DNA from: Silene latifolia
Taxonomy: Eukaryota; Streptophyta; Magnoliopsida; Caryophyllales; Caryophyllaceae
Reading direction: 5' to 3'
Assembly (NCBI RefSeq): GCF_048544455.1
Contig: NC_133536.1
Span: forward strand, 165,030,825-165,094,824
DNA: 64,000 nucleotides
Below the pieces are notes generated by a model. That model made no database searches and had not been told where the DNA came from. It was given only the letters and a program-made list of their open reading frames with translations. Below are positions 46,606-58,384 of this stretch, one piece after another. The translations under genes and the position numbers were made by a program. The number at the start of each line of letters is the position of its first letter. Position 1 is the stretch's first letter.

Positions 46606-47665
46606 AAAAATACCTCATCAGAGCTGATTTTAAACCCTCATATGACCCATTTTCGAGCCCCTTAGCGGCAACCCAATCCCTTCTACCCGTGTTCAACATT
46701 ACTCCCAAACCCACTTCGTCTTGCTCCTCCTTTGATCGATTTGTAACATCCATATTTACCTAGGAGCCTTAACTAAACTTTTCGGATAAATAAGAAGGTT
46801 ATCATCATAGAGACCTGTGGTAGCAATAACAAATTAAACAACCAAAGAAACTTTTATTAATCATTAAACAAATCAAGTACAACTCATTAACTGATTTACA
46901 AGTTGCGCAAGTCTAACTCTACTTATTATTAGAAAATTAACTAATTAGACCTTCTACAATATAGCCAGCCACTATTTAAAAATCATCTCGTGCAAGCCAA
47001 ATCCCTTACAAGCAACCTCATCTAAGTCAAGCCTATCACAATATATGTATATGACACACTGCTTCACAATATGACTGGAAATATCATCTGGATCATCACA
47101 GATTGTTTTGAAAAGGAATTTATAACGCAAGAAACACATACAAATCAACCAAAAGTTGAATAGAGAAACTCTTTACACAACATAAATAACTAGCACACCG
47201 TCCTCATCATAGCAATTCATAAACAATATAATTCAAGCCATTACAAACCAAAATATTCAATACTCAAATAAATAATATGCATCCACTCTATTCCATGTCC
47301 CATGTTTCGAATGTGCACATCCCTCTAACGTTACACCAAGGAGGAGAACCCAAGAGACAAGCCTGGACAGCTTACCCCACCAACACTCTACTCACTATAT
47401 AGAAGGCTTACCACACTACTCCATATCTAACAATAGAGAGGGCTTTCCACACCACTTCCTAAGCACTAACAAATAGGGCTTCCCATATTTCAATCTTTCA
47501 TTACCAAGCTCAATATGATTCAATTATAACAATTCCTCCAATCTAATAATCCACAATCGATCATACAAATAATATATCACAATTCATACAAATAACCATA
47601 AATCAAGTATGGAAAAGTCCTACTTGAACTAATAGCAAATCAAATAGCAAAGCAATACAAAACAA
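46606..47665 (-). repeat. Degenerate LTR-like sequence
   Basis: The segment 46780-47650 shows the same style of sequence as 43500-44400, for example ACTGGAAATATCATCTGG compared with ACCGGAAATATCAAATGG. No coding frame or clear borders are visible. It is probably an old related LTR. Confidence 0.4.
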
Positions 47666-47805
47666 TCTAACATGGATGAATTCATTGTTTGTATTGCTAG
47701 CTGTGGTATGACTGACATACCTGTAACTGGAGCTTGTTATACCTGGACAAAAAACAGGAGCACAAAACCAGGGTTTATAGCATGTTGAATAGATTCCTTG
47801 TTAAT
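47666..47805 (+). pseudogene. LINE endonuclease scrap
   Basis: One frame reads FIVCIASCGMTDIPVTGACYTWTKN in two adjoining parts, matching the C-terminal endonuclease pattern (LLDI-A-GS-YTWNN) seen at 25690-25750. It is truncated on both sides. Confidence 0.6.
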
Positions 47806-48480
47806 ACGAAAATTACTCGAACATTCGTGGTAGCGGAAGCAAATCAAAAACTCGTGACCAGAAACAATGGAAACAGTGGCGATGGACAGTAAAGTGAATA
47901 GTGATAGTAAACAGTAACAAACACGAGAATCGGATATTTGCTCTATCTAGACCTATAGATCAAACAATGGTGATTTATAGTTAAGACCTATTAACTATAA
48001 ATCGAGTTAATGTTTGAAATACGTCAAACAAGAATTAGTTTTGGATCGAAAATGCGTTGAACCGAGAGAAATAATAATATGGCAAAAGTTTGAGATTTTA
48101 TTATAACTTATATGATGACATATGACCCTTATTTATAGTCCTAAAACCGACCTAGAGGCCGGCTATTACTCTCCTAAAACAAGCTGAAAACAGAGCAACA
48201 ATGTTTTCTAAAATAGACTTTCCTAAAGCTATTATAATTGCCTAGCCTTATTCTGCAATTAGAAAATAACATAAACTAATAATAAAATAATTACGACACA
48301 TGCTAAATATGCTGAAATAATTAAATAACAATATAATAATATAACCTAATTTTAATCTTCTCCAAGTTGAAGTAGGACTCGAGCTGAGCTATATTTCGAA
48401 CCCAAGTAACCAGCTCCTCGATTTGCGTGCACTGCTGCCTCATTGTGCCCTTTGATATCGCCATTTTTGGATCATTCCGT
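47806..48480 (-). repeat. LTR-like region 3' of the membrane ORF
   Basis: AT-rich sequence with a TTATTTATAG box near 48128-48137. It is bordered on the right by AAGGGGGA (minus strand, about 48482-48489), a polypurine-tract-like run. It may be the 3' LTR of the gag-protease element to its right. The minus frame 48506-48321 (GGRNDPKMAISKGTMRQQC) is a degenerate retroelement phrase. Confidence 0.4.
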
Positions 48481-48506
48481 CCCCCTTGGAAGAGAATTAA
48501 CCTCAA

Positions 48507-49030
48507 TTATTGTAGCATTACTCTATCTAGATAAAAAAAAACGAACAATGCAAGCAAGAGAGCGATCAATAAGACGATTCCAAGCAACCACTTTGAGTAT
48601 ATGCTCACACCGTCTTTAGCTCCTATCTTCCTCTTGTTTCTTTCTCTTGTGCTAAGAATGTCCTTGTGCCATCCACACCACCACCTTCCGTTCATAAGCA
48701 TAGATAAATTATCACGAACCACATTGTTGATCAAACAAAATGAACACGATGATTCTTCCCTAGGTGTTGTCTGCCAATCGAACAAACGCCAATGTGAACG
48801 TCTTTGAAACTCCTTAGGATCAACCAAGTACTCATAGCCATAACCACTAAGAACAAACACGACACCAAGAGCTGGTGAGTAACACGGAGGCTTGGAATTA
48901 GCCACCACCATTTCCTTAACCCCATAGTCGTCAAAGTCAGGTGGTCTTTTGAAATTAATTGAGGAATCGAGTTTGCTGTATTTTAATGCTTCCTTGATTG
49001 GCTTAGCAAATATTCTAAACCCCTGGTCAA
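48507..49030 (-). CDS. Membrane-anchored ORF downstream of gypsy protease
   Basis: The ORF from Met at 48911 ends at 48507 (134 residues) and can be read further upstream in frame (FRIFAKPIKEALKYSKLDSS). It has several Cys/Trp residues (RWWCGWHKD), a basic stretch and a C-terminal hydrophobic segment WLLGIVLLIALLLALFVFFY, consistent with a tail anchor. The phrase RPPDFDDYGVKE with PPCY echoes QPPIFDEYRDKGV with GPCY in the preceding ORF. It lies where RT is expected. It could be an env-like or captured host sequence; no family is recognised. Confidence 0.5.
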
Positions 49031-49037
49031 AACCAAA

Positions 49038-49706
49038 TTAATAACACGGCCCTTTATCATAGTTAACACATACTCCCTTGTCTCTGTATTCATCAAAAAT
49101 AGGCGGTTGACTGAAATCCACCAAAGGGTTGATGTAGAAAACGCATAACTCCTTATCCACAAGCTCGTGTTCAACCTCGTCCTCCGTTGCTATCATAGTT
49201 AAGCTCGGACTTCTCTTATGACCAGAATGCCTAGCTCGAACTGATTGTGAATCCATAGCTTTCAGAACGACTTTTTTACTATTTGAAATCAGCTCATACT
49301 CATTGTTTCGACCTTTATGAATCACATGTCGATCGTATTGCCAATGACACCCTAATAGAATGTGGCAAGCATCCATAGAAACTACATCGCACAAAACCTC
49401 ATCTTTATAGGAACCCATGGCAAAACAGACCCGTACTTGCTTGGAAACTCGCACCTTCTTATCATCACCTAACCAATGTAAAGCATACAAATTTGGATGA
49501 GCCATGGTTGGTAAAGCCAATTTCTAAACCATTTCACTGGAAGCTGCATTAGTACAACTTCCACCATTAATTATCACACTACACCACTTATACTTCACTT
49601 GACACTTAGTTTTGAACAATTGGTCACGCTGCTCCATGTCAATCGGAATTGAATTAGCTTGCAATGGTCGAATGACCAATGTATCATAGATAGGTGGAAC
49701 ATACAC
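49038..49706 (-). pseudogene. Ty3-gypsy protease with mutated catalytic site
   Basis: The frame 49706-49524 ends in CSVIINGGSCTNAASSEMV; after an in-frame TAG the frame continues LALPTMAHPNLYALHWLGD (49520-49038). In related chromovirus proteases the motif reads I-D-G-G-S-C-N-V-A-S, so the catalytic Asp appears replaced by Asn here. With the internal stop, the protease is inactive. DACHILLGCHWQYDRHVIH is the conserved C-terminal part. Confidence 0.8.
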
Positions 49707-50325
49707 CTCGGCCTCCCCCGCTCTTCCTCACCATGGGCCTTATTAAGTGTAAACAAACCATCTCTAATTTTGTCCTCCTCTTCAAACAACTCATCTCGGA
49801 CAGCAACCGCTTTTCTAAGCGTGATGTTTCTTTTATTTGGACACGCGTTCTGATAATGCCCAAAACCTTGACACTTAAAAATTCGAACTTTCATCACACT
49901 TTGTTCTTTAGGAGTTGCAGCGGGTTTAGGACCCATAGGAGCTGTCATGGCTGTACTCACCTGCAGAACAACCGAATTGGTGCTGGTACTAGCTTCTCTT
50001 GTATCTGTCAACTCGTTTCGTGACCAAGCCAATGATTTATTCAATGTATTAGATCCACAACTCAATTTCCCCAGAGCTTCAATTTTCAAACATAGCCCAT
50101 AAAGTGTATCGAAATCAGAATATAACTGTAACTCTACGGCATGAGCAATGTTTCGACTTAAACCTCGCAAGAATCTAGCCATATTTTGTTCCTTGGGTTC
50201 TTCCACTTTCCCCATTAGAGCTAACTCCTCAAATTCATCGATATATTCACTAATACTTAACCTACCTTGCATTAAATCAGAAATTTTTCGATAGAAAGTA
50301 AGTTTATATGTTGGTGGCACATACC
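49690..50325 (-). pseudogene. Ty3-gypsy gag remnant with degenerate zinc knuckle
   Basis: Capsid-type sequence YVPPTYKLTFYRKISDLMQG and SISEYIDEFEELALM is followed by a linker and a zinc knuckle, FKCQGFGHYQNACPNKR, whose first Cys is replaced by Ile (RIFKC). The N-terminus is cut at 50326, where an unrelated LTR unit begins and extends the frame by chance. It is in line with the protease downstream. Confidence 0.8.
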
Positions 50326-53300
50326 TGTGGACGCGGGCCCACGGGGGCGAAAAGCGAAGCAAGCTTTTCACTCTCTTGGTTTGTTTGCATTTGTGGAGTC
50401 GCCACCAATTTATTGTGGAAAATTAGAAACCGTTCGAATACCTCGTGCCATGTCAAGACACAAAGTAGTGACATGAACACCAAGAACTCGTTACCCTTAG
50501 CATTCTATGTCTAGAATGACTCTCGTGGATGCCAATGAACACGGATGTTCACAGAGATCTGGAGTAAGGGGTGAGGGTACGTATTAGGAAGCTCTTTTGA
50601 TCGAACACCTAATCTCGCCCGCCTCGATAGCGGCCTCTACTAATGATTAGGGAAATTATCTATACTCGATATATTACAGATTATATGAATGTAATGCAAC
50701 ATCCATTAGATTAATCCTAGCATGTGAGAATTAACCAAGTCGGTTAACACATAATTTAACATACAATTAATGTCGAGGTAGAGATTTAGGTCGAATGCAT
50801 GTGAGAGCATACAAGCAATACAATAAAAGAAATACAATAAAAATACAATAAAGAAAATTACAATAATTACATCGTCGAAAATACATTTAAAACGGATAAT
50901 TTGGGAAAAGAAAGAATAAATAAATAAACGAACAGATATTAGGCGATAATACAAGTAATAGTAAATTAAATACGCAAACTAATAAACTAGGTCAAGGCAG
51001 AAACAGGAGTTTAGGGATAGAAATCAACTGGGAACAGGCGCAACAGAGCTGCGTCCCTTGGAAGAGGCGCAACAGTCGCTGCGTCTGTTCCTGGGTTGAG
51101 TTCTGGCTGTGAAGCTGGAACCGCAACTCGTTAATGCTCATTGGTGATTTTAATTCTTCATTAATGGATAATTGACTCGGATGAAAGTGATTAACATGTT
51201 ATTTACATGTGATTGAGGTCATAAAAGCGATAAAACACGGATAAAAACTAATTAGAACGAATTATATACAAGATTAATGAGGTTATTAATTACAAATTAA
51301 CAAACTAAGACATTAATTAGGCTAAACAGGTTATTAATGATGGATTAATGATGGTGACGGATGAATAACAGATACAAATATATCAAAGATGAATTCCAGA
51401 GACTCAATATCGATGAATCGAATCTCTAAAACCCGAATTGATTTTAATGACGAAAACCCGCAAATATGAATTATAAGGGATTTAAGTCGGGAATTAATGA
51501 TGGATTAATTAATGATGATTTATTTACATGTTCAAATTATTATGTTCAAATTATCGGGTGAAAAGAAAGATGAACAATTGAAAACGAAACAAAACAATCG
51601 AATTATCAAAAGACGAAGGAAGAAGAAAGAAAGCAGGAACTGCGGCAGCATCACGAAGAGGCGCAGCAGGTACTGCATCCCTTCAAAGAGGCGCAGTAGT
51701 TGCTGCGTCCTTTCTCGACGGTTGTCTCCTGTAGATCCGTAAAAAGGGTTTTTAAATAAGGTTTTAAGAATACTTTCGACATAAATCTTACAATATTTAT
51801 TACGATAATAAAGAACAATAAACAAAATAAGGATTTACACCCTCAGACTTACATGTTTGACGAAACGAGATGAACTAAGTTAACGTTTAGTAATGCTCGA
51901 CTCGAATGTAGACGAAAGTGCCTTCTAAGAGGAAAACGAACAAGATTGATTAATGTTGATTGATGTGGAGTTTGTCAAATTGGTCGGTCATGTAAAATGA
52001 GGCTGGTACCCAGAAAGATCCGAGTTTATGTGGTCGAAAGTTCAAGCACGTAGACGCCAAAAAGTAAGAACGTGGTCTAGAATGCAAAGGGAGAAGAGAA
52101 GGGCGGACACTCGCGTGAGAAATATGTGAGATCGAAGGTCTCTATTTATACTAATCACACGGAGGAAGTAGGGTTTTCGGAAAAATTTTGGAAGTGAATC
52201 TCGCAAAGATACGGAAAATACGCATAAAAGGACTGAGGAAGAGGCGCAGCAGGCACTGCGTCTCATGGAAGAGGAGCAGCACTTGCTGCGTCCTTTCCTC
52301 AGTGGTTTCCTCCTGCGGAAGAAAGATTTCCGCGTTTCTATTATGGAATAGCGGATTAATCTCGTTTCCTTAATATTTTGTGTGAATATTACGGGAGATA
52401 TTTTACCAAAGATTAAAAGATTGGAAAATATGGAATAGAAATATCCGAAACATTCTGACTCGCTTATTAGAAAATGAAGACGGTTTTTGACCCGGACTCC
52501 AAATGTACTCTAATTACTGCCAAAACGACCATATCGGCACGTAGATGACAATTAAGAGATAGACACAAGTGTTTGAGCGATCACTTGACGATGAACTTAT
52601 GAACTATCACAAATCGTTCCGTATACCAAACATGCGGCCCAATCATCACCGGGTAGTTTGCGGGAGGTGCATAAATAAGGTATCTAGAGAGCCCCCACTT
52701 TGACTGAGAATTGGACAAGGCGAAAGTCAAAGTATAGCCATCAGGTCAATCGAAGATTACAACCTGACGACTATGGCGATGCGAGGCGGCTCAAGGGGTC
52801 TGAGCCAAGGACCTGTCGTCGGGAACATTTTAGAGTCTGTCGACTATCGGGGAGGGTCATTTAAAGTCCATTAGACTACTTAAGGAGGCTCGCCAGCCAT
52901 AAGAAGAGACCATACCTGAAATTCCTTGAAACTCCAGGGGAAACAAAATGCGATATTGGGAGGAGGCAGTAGGACGTAGTCAGGAACTGCTGTGAGAAAT
53001 CTGCTTGGGTCGGCTTCAAACAAACTTCATAAGAGCTTGGGGTCGATGTTGATCTCCATGTCTCAAGAGGGACGATTGCCTGTCCATGAACTCTCGCTGG
53101 GGGAACATAATCGGGAACTGATCTCCATGTCTCGAGAGGGAATGTCTGTCCGTGTACACTCGCTGGGGGAACATAATAGAGGTGTGTCGAAACACCTGTT
53201 AGAGGATATTCGTTCGTTGTGACAAGCAAGGTCTTGATAAAAATATGGCGACAGTTTGCAGTTAGCGTGGAAACACGGGTCCGGGCGAAGAATAAATGTC

Positions 53301-53631
53301 AAAGGACCAAATATGCGATATGTGGCATCAAGGAAGAGGCGCACCAAAGATGGGCCCACAAAATAACGAACTTACAACGAATCTTCAGAAATTAGTATGG
53401 AGGGAAACTAAGGAAGAGGCACAGCAAGAGCTGCGTCCCTTGGAAGAGGCGCAACACCTGCTACGTCTTTTCCTGAACGTGGCGTTCCTGAGTAAAAACC
53501 CGATGAAACAGAGGCATTATTTCATAATTTCGAAACATAATTCTCTAATTACTCTCTCAAATTCCAACTATTTTTTGTCAAAATTTGATCAAAAACTCGC
53601 ATTTTCTATGACTAATCGAGGTATGTGTATT
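50326..53631 (-). repeat. Tat/Ogre-like LTR-plus-leader unit, copy 1
   Basis: A 3.3 kb unit starting TGTGGAC that recurs from 53632. Near its left end a PBS-like TGGTGGCGACTCC (minus strand, 50395-50407) follows LTR-type sequence to the right. Clusters of GAGGCGCAGCA/TGCTGCGTCC motifs are at 51040-51090, 51650-51712, 52230-52298 and 53410-53465. A TATAAATA box (minus) is at about 52141-52150. A 67-bp tandem duplication (GATCTCCATGTCTC...) is at about 53044-53172. No coding region. Confidence 0.65.
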
Positions 53632-54236
53632 TGTGGACAGCGGGCCGCCCGGGGGCGCTTGGTGAGAAGGTCGGAAACAAGCGTTTGCATTTTGTAAGGA
53701 GTCGCCACCAATTTTTATGGGAAATTGGAACCGTTCGAATACCTCGTGTCATGTCAAGACACAAAGTAGTGACATGAACACTAAGCAATCGTTACCCTTA
53801 GCATTCTATGTCTAGAATGACTCTCGTGGATGCCAATGAACACGGGTGCTCACGGAGATCTGGAGTAAGGGGTGAGGGTACGTATTAGGAAGCTCTTTTG
53901 ATCGAACACCTAATCCCGCCCGCCTCGATAGCGGCCTCTACTAATGATTAGGGAGTTTATTCGTACTCGATATATCGTCGGCTATATGCATGCAATGCAA
54001 CATCCATTGATAAATCCTAACATGTGAAGATTAGCCTAAGTCGGTGAACATGTAATTAGCATACAATTGGGTCGAAATAGGATTTAATGCTCATTTACAT
54101 ATGAAAGCATACAAGCAATAAAAGAAATATAATAATTATAAATTACAATAATGGAAATTACATTAATTACATTGGATCAGGCGATTTATGTCGAAAATAC
54201 CTTTAAAACGGATAATTTGAGAAAAAGGAATAAAAG
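53632..54236 (-). repeat. Tat/Ogre-like LTR-plus-leader unit, copy 2, left part
   Basis: Repeats the start of copy 1 (leader, PBS-like site 53698-53710, LTR) at high similarity. It is interrupted at 54236 by the Tat/Retand-like element. Confidence 0.7.
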
Positions 54237-54821
54237 TGATGGGGCATATTCTGCACCGCTGACCAAGTCAACATATTGAACGAGGTCAAAGATATCCACA
54301 GCAAGTCAACGACTTAGACCGCCTAGCCGATGCAGCCCATCGGCCTGCTAGCCAGGGTATCGGCATGGCAACCCGCCAGCCGGGGCACACATCCGCGTAC
54401 TCACATCCAAGACCCTCGGCCGGCCTGCCGTAGGTCCATCGGCTGAGGGTAGAACGGTCTTTCCACCTGATCAGCCACTTGGCCACTTGGCCACTACGTG
54501 ACAAAAGGTGAAAGCCTATATATACTCCTCAACCTTCATTGAGGAAAGGATCCCACAACTTAACCTAAATACACTATTCATCTGGTAATATCTCCCTCAT
54601 CTCTCTACAATACATACCTAGCCAAGCAACACAACTTAATCCTTTGAGTTTACTGACTTGAGCGTCGGAGTGAGTACGCTTGGCACAAAGCCAAGCCCTC
54701 GCCGTTCATTGTTGCAGGAGAGGCCGAGAGGAACGATAAGGACAAGAAGAATCCAACCAAAGACATTACTCTACAAGCCACGGGTGGTAACGATACTTGC
54801 TCTGGAATTACACCCGGAACA
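54237..54821 (+). repeat. 5' LTR of the Tat/Retand-like element
   Basis: Starts TGATGGGGC and ends CCCGGAACA. TATATATA is at about 54517-54524, preceded by clustered CCGATG/CATCGG inverted motifs (54325-54450), for example CCGATGCAGCCCATCGG. Minus-strand ORFs across the cluster are incidental. Confidence 0.92.
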
Positions 54822-54823
54822 AT

Positions 54824-54841
54824 TGGCGCCGTCTGTGGGGA
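54824..54841 (+). other. Primer-binding site of the Tat/Retand-like element
   Basis: TGGCGCCGTCTGTGGGGA lies two bases after the 5' LTR. Its first seven bases match the tRNA-Asp-type site of the Athila elements; the rest differs, so the primer tRNA is not certain. Confidence 0.75.
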
Positions 54842-54918
54842 GCGACACTAGAAGCTAGTCACATTCATTCCCAAAAAAAAAAAAAAACCAACAAGAACCC
54901 ACCCAAAAAGCTAAGAAA

Positions 54919-56128
54919 ATGTCGAAACAACAAGATGCAACAGAATCGACGAAACCGCATTTTACCAAGATGATACTTTCAACAATTCTGAGTCATACAG
55001 ACCCGCCACCGTGGTAATCCAACCGGAGTTCGGGATGCCAACAATACCCGACACGCCGCTGCCAACCAACCAGGTCACCATCATGGGACGGATGGTTGAC
55101 ATAAAAGTGAAAATGCTCCTGGACCTAATTAGTAATACGCCCGCTCACACTGTCACGCCGACAAGAGCGGCGGAAACTGTCCGGGAGACCAGGGGCCCAA
55201 AATGTGACTCGAAAAATTTGAACGGAGCACTAGGAGAAGCCGACCCGTCAAGACGCCGGGAGCCCAAAGTGGGCGCGGTAGACCTAAGTCCTTCCCGCAC
55301 TCGTGGGAGGACAGCGTCCCCGCCACACGAACGAGGCTCACCCCGGAGGAGCCAGAAGTCCGACTCGGCGAGTTGGAGAAGAAGCCCGAGTCGAAGAAGG
55401 AGCCCCTCCCGTCACGTGGGAAGAAGCCAGGTTAGGGACGCAAGGAGCCGATCGCCGCGTGTCGTTCGACATATGGTTAGACGACCCCTCAACGCCTACG
55501 TCCTAGAAGTCCCGGTGCCGAACAAGCTCAAGCCGCCACCTCGTCGTACAAAGGAGATGGCGACCCGATCGACCACGCCGAGGCTTTCGAGTCTTACATG
55601 TCGGTATGGGAGCAGCCCGACGAGGTGCAGTGCCGAATTTTCCCAACAACTTTGCATGGGATGGCTCGAGTTGGTACAAAGGGCTTCCCGACGGCTCGGT
55701 GTATTATTACGCCGACCGAAAGGCGCTTTCCTAGCCCAAGACTCTGCAACAAGAGAAGGGCCGTAGAGACATCTGACCTCCTGACTATCCGACAGGAGGG
55801 GGGCGAGTCTCTCCGGAGCTACGTGAAGAGGTTTGACGAAAAGGTCCAGCAGATTCGAGAAATCAATCCCGAGCTGGCGGCCTTCGCGGCGATGAAGGGC
55901 CTCCCGAAGGGAGATTTAAAAAATGAGCTCATCAAGTGCGGAGGCCTGAGCATGGACGCCGCCAGGAAGTTGGCCGACCAGGCCATCAAAGTAGAAGACT
56001 ATCACAAGGCCTGGGTAGGCCCCAGCGAAGCCGAGCGCCCAGGGGAAAGACGCCGTGGCAACAACAGGTCACGGTCCGATGAAAGACGCCGTAAGAATGA
56101 TAGGACACGGTCAGACAAGCCTCGCTGA
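54919..56128 (+). pseudogene. Tat/Retand-like gag (capsid), frameshifted
   Basis: A short start ORF (54919, MSKQQDATESTKPHF) is followed by an Arg/Ser-rich region (55200-55480, SRSP repeats) and the capsid domain. That domain reads across a frameshift: ESYMSVWEQPDEVQCRIFPT (55590-55650), then a shift and return, then LRSYVKRFDEKVQQIREINP and MKGLPKGDLKNELIKCGGLS (55800-55950). It ends in a basic tail with a repeated RRRGNNRSRSDERRRKNDRT segment and a TGA at 56126-56128. Stops and shifts at about 55010, 55590-55690 and 55760 break it. Confidence 0.82.
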
Positions 56129-56248
56129 AACACACGCCGGCGGATACCCGGAGCTCGGGAACGTACTACAAAAAACAAGATTTAAAATCACACCCCTCGG
56201 TTATATCACCGCCGAAGTTTTCGCTTTGAGTAAGAACGAGGGCCGAAA

Positions 56249-56960
56249 ATGGGAGAGACCCCTAGGCCGAGGAGTGACGGTGACACGAGCCAGTACTGCA
56301 AGTACCACGGCCACACCGGACACCTTACCAACGATTGCCGACACCTGAAGGATGCCATTGAGGAATTGATCCGAAAGGGGAGCCTCGGCAAATATGTTGC
56401 CAAAGGCCGAAAACCGGTACCGGCGGATCGAACAATGAAGTCCACCGGCGAGCGGTTAGGAGTAGTCAACGTCGTCATCAGAGACAGCAAAAGCAGCGGG
56501 TCCGCTCATGAGCACAAACGGCCCCCGGATGAGCCTCATCCGGCCATCAACTTTGTGCCCAACACAGCAACCCCCGCTTCCAGCATCCCAGACATGACCA
56601 TTGGACAAGCGATTACGATGGAGTCGCCGCTTTTCATAGCGCCCACTTACAATCCGCTGGACATAGCCAACCATTTGGTGAAGCGATGCCCGATTGACAC
56701 GGGCGCCTACACAAACGTTATGTACGAGAGAATGCTTTCTCGGCCTCGGACGAGGATCGAAGATCGAACCCCGCACCGACCCATTGTACGGCTTTTAAGG
56801 GGACGGTCTGGTACCCCCGGGTCGGTTAGATTGCTTGGTGAAGTTTGGCGAGGGGAATACGACCAAAAGCGTTATGTCTGAATTCATAGTCATCGACGGC
56901 GTGTCCGCCCACAACGTTCTCGTAGGCCGGATCACTTTGAGCGAGATCGACGCCGTGGTA
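56249..56960 (+). pseudogene. Gag zinc knuckle plus aspartic protease
   Basis: In the same frame as the capsid after three stops, it begins with the Tat-type knuckle CKYHGHTGHLTNDC (about 56297-56340). The protease active site reads CPIDTGAYTNVMYERM near 56690-56730, with the DTG triad intact. The protease C-terminal part (FIVIDGVSAHNVLVGR, about 56885-56930) is in a shifted frame, so the enzyme is broken near 56800-56880. Confidence 0.8.
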
Positions 56961-56983
56961 TCCATCGGGCCCTAACACGATAT

Positions 56984-57319
56984 ATGTCTCGGACCGGGGA
57001 AGCGCGAGAGCTCACCTCGAAAAACGAAGACCCCGATTTATGGGAGGTTCACGCTAATAGCTCGAAGGGCGACATCGTTATTATCAGCCCAAACGGAGAC
57101 GTGTTTGAGCACGCCCTGAAGCTTACCTCATTGGCCTCGAACAGTGAATCCAAATACGAGGCGGTAATAACCGGAGTTAAGCTAGCTAAAGCCACGCCGG
57201 AGCGGCGTATCGTAGTGATGACGGACTCACTTTTAGTGACCAACCAGATCAAGGGCGAGTGCGAAGCCCAGGACTATGGGGCAATCGGGTATCTGGTGAG
57301 GGTGAGAGCCGTCGCTTGA
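56984..57319 (+). pseudogene. Displaced RNase H-like copy between protease and RT
   Basis: A 111-residue ORF: DLWEVHANSSKGDIVIISPN, DVFEHALKLTSLASNSESKY and EAVITGVKLAKATPERRIVV continue to MTDSLLVTNQIKGECEAQDY. It is clearly homologous to the second RNase H at 58865-59130 (GIWEVYTDGSSTTNSSGAGI, LIISPNGDEFEYALKF). The segment YTDGSS-SSGAG carrying the first catalytic Asp is reduced to HANSSKG, so it should be catalytically dead, though MTDS keeps a later Asp. An RNase H upstream of RT is unusual. Confidence 0.8.
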
Positions 57320-57325
57320 ACTAAA

Positions 57326-58383
57326 AACCTTCCGGATACAAGACACCCCCAGGATCCGGAACGACCGGACCATCGGCATGGTCGAAGAAGCGAGACCGAG
57401 GAGGTAGAGATTGACCCGAGCCGCACCATAACCATCGGTGTCAACCTGGAACCAAAATTCAGAACCGACCTCCTGGATCTCGCGAGGAAAAATAAAGATG
57501 TTTTCGCATACTCGGCGGCCGAAATGCCAGGCGTGAGCCGGGAGGTGATTGTTCACAAGCTGAACGTGCTCCCCGCCGCTCGCCCAGTCAAGCAAAGAAT
57601 GAGGAACTCCTCCGCCGAGAAGGACGACGCCATCAAAGCCGAAGTAGATAAATTACTAGAGGCAGGTTTTATCATGCCTTGTACCTATCCCGAGTGGTTA
57701 GCCAACGTTGTAATGGTGAAGAAGTCATCGGGGGCATGGAGAATGTGTGTGGACTTTACAAACCTTAATAAAGCATGCCCCAAAGACTGTTATCCCTTGC
57801 CTCGAATAGATAGTTTGATCGACGCCACGGCGGGCTACACCACCATCTTGAGCCTCTTTGGACGCCTTCTCGGGATATCACCAAGTGTTTATGGCCGAAG
57901 AAGACATGCCTAAATGTGCATTTATCACCGCCAACGGCACATACATGTACAAAATGATGCCGTTTGGTTTGAAGAACGCCGGAGCAACGTACACGAGGCT
58001 GGTGGACAAAGTGTTCCAAAACCAAAAAGGGCGAAACATTGAGGCTTACGTCGACGATGCTATTGTAAAAAGCAAATCCGACAGCGAGCATCTGGCCGAC
58101 TTACACGAAACATTTTGTTCGCTAAGGAAATACAAGATGAAGCTCAACCCGATGAAATGCAACTTCGGTGTCCCGGCGGGTAAATTTCTTGGTGTACTTG
58201 TCGGTGCGAGGCATAGATGCCAACCCGGACAAAGTCCGAGCAATCCTAGACCTGCGGAACCAAGGAATCGAAAAGAGGTTATGATGCTTGACGGGAGGAT
58301 GGCGGCTCTCGCCCGTTTCATCTCCCGGTCAGCCGACAAGAGCACCCCATTCTTCAAGGTGTTAAAAGGAAATAAAGACTTCA
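57326..58383 (+). pseudogene. Tat/Retand-like reverse transcriptase, frameshifted
   Basis: Reads PAARPVKQRMRNSSAEKDDA, EVDKLLEAGFIMPCTYPEWL and ANVVMVKKSSGAWRMCVDFT, then NLNKACPKDCYPLPRIDSLI. A one-frame shift near 57855 follows, then MDAFSGYHQVFMAEEDMPKC and YKMMPFGLKNAGATYTRLVD. The catalytic motif is AYVDDAIVKS at about 58047. A second shift near 58200 affects the thumb. Apart from the shifts the sequence is well preserved. Confidence 0.88.
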
Positions 58384-58384
58384 A

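Noticed and set aside
54286-54504. 72-residue ORF found identically in both LTRs (also 62920-63138)
   Set aside because: It is antisense in the LTR across the CCGATG/CATCGG cluster, and identity merely reflects recent LTR duplication.
56206-56490. Antisense ORFs across gag, RT and integrase (many of 60-120 residues)
   Set aside because: They are shadows of the high-GC sense coding region; none has promoter-like sequence or internal consistency comparable with the ORF at 61848-62174.
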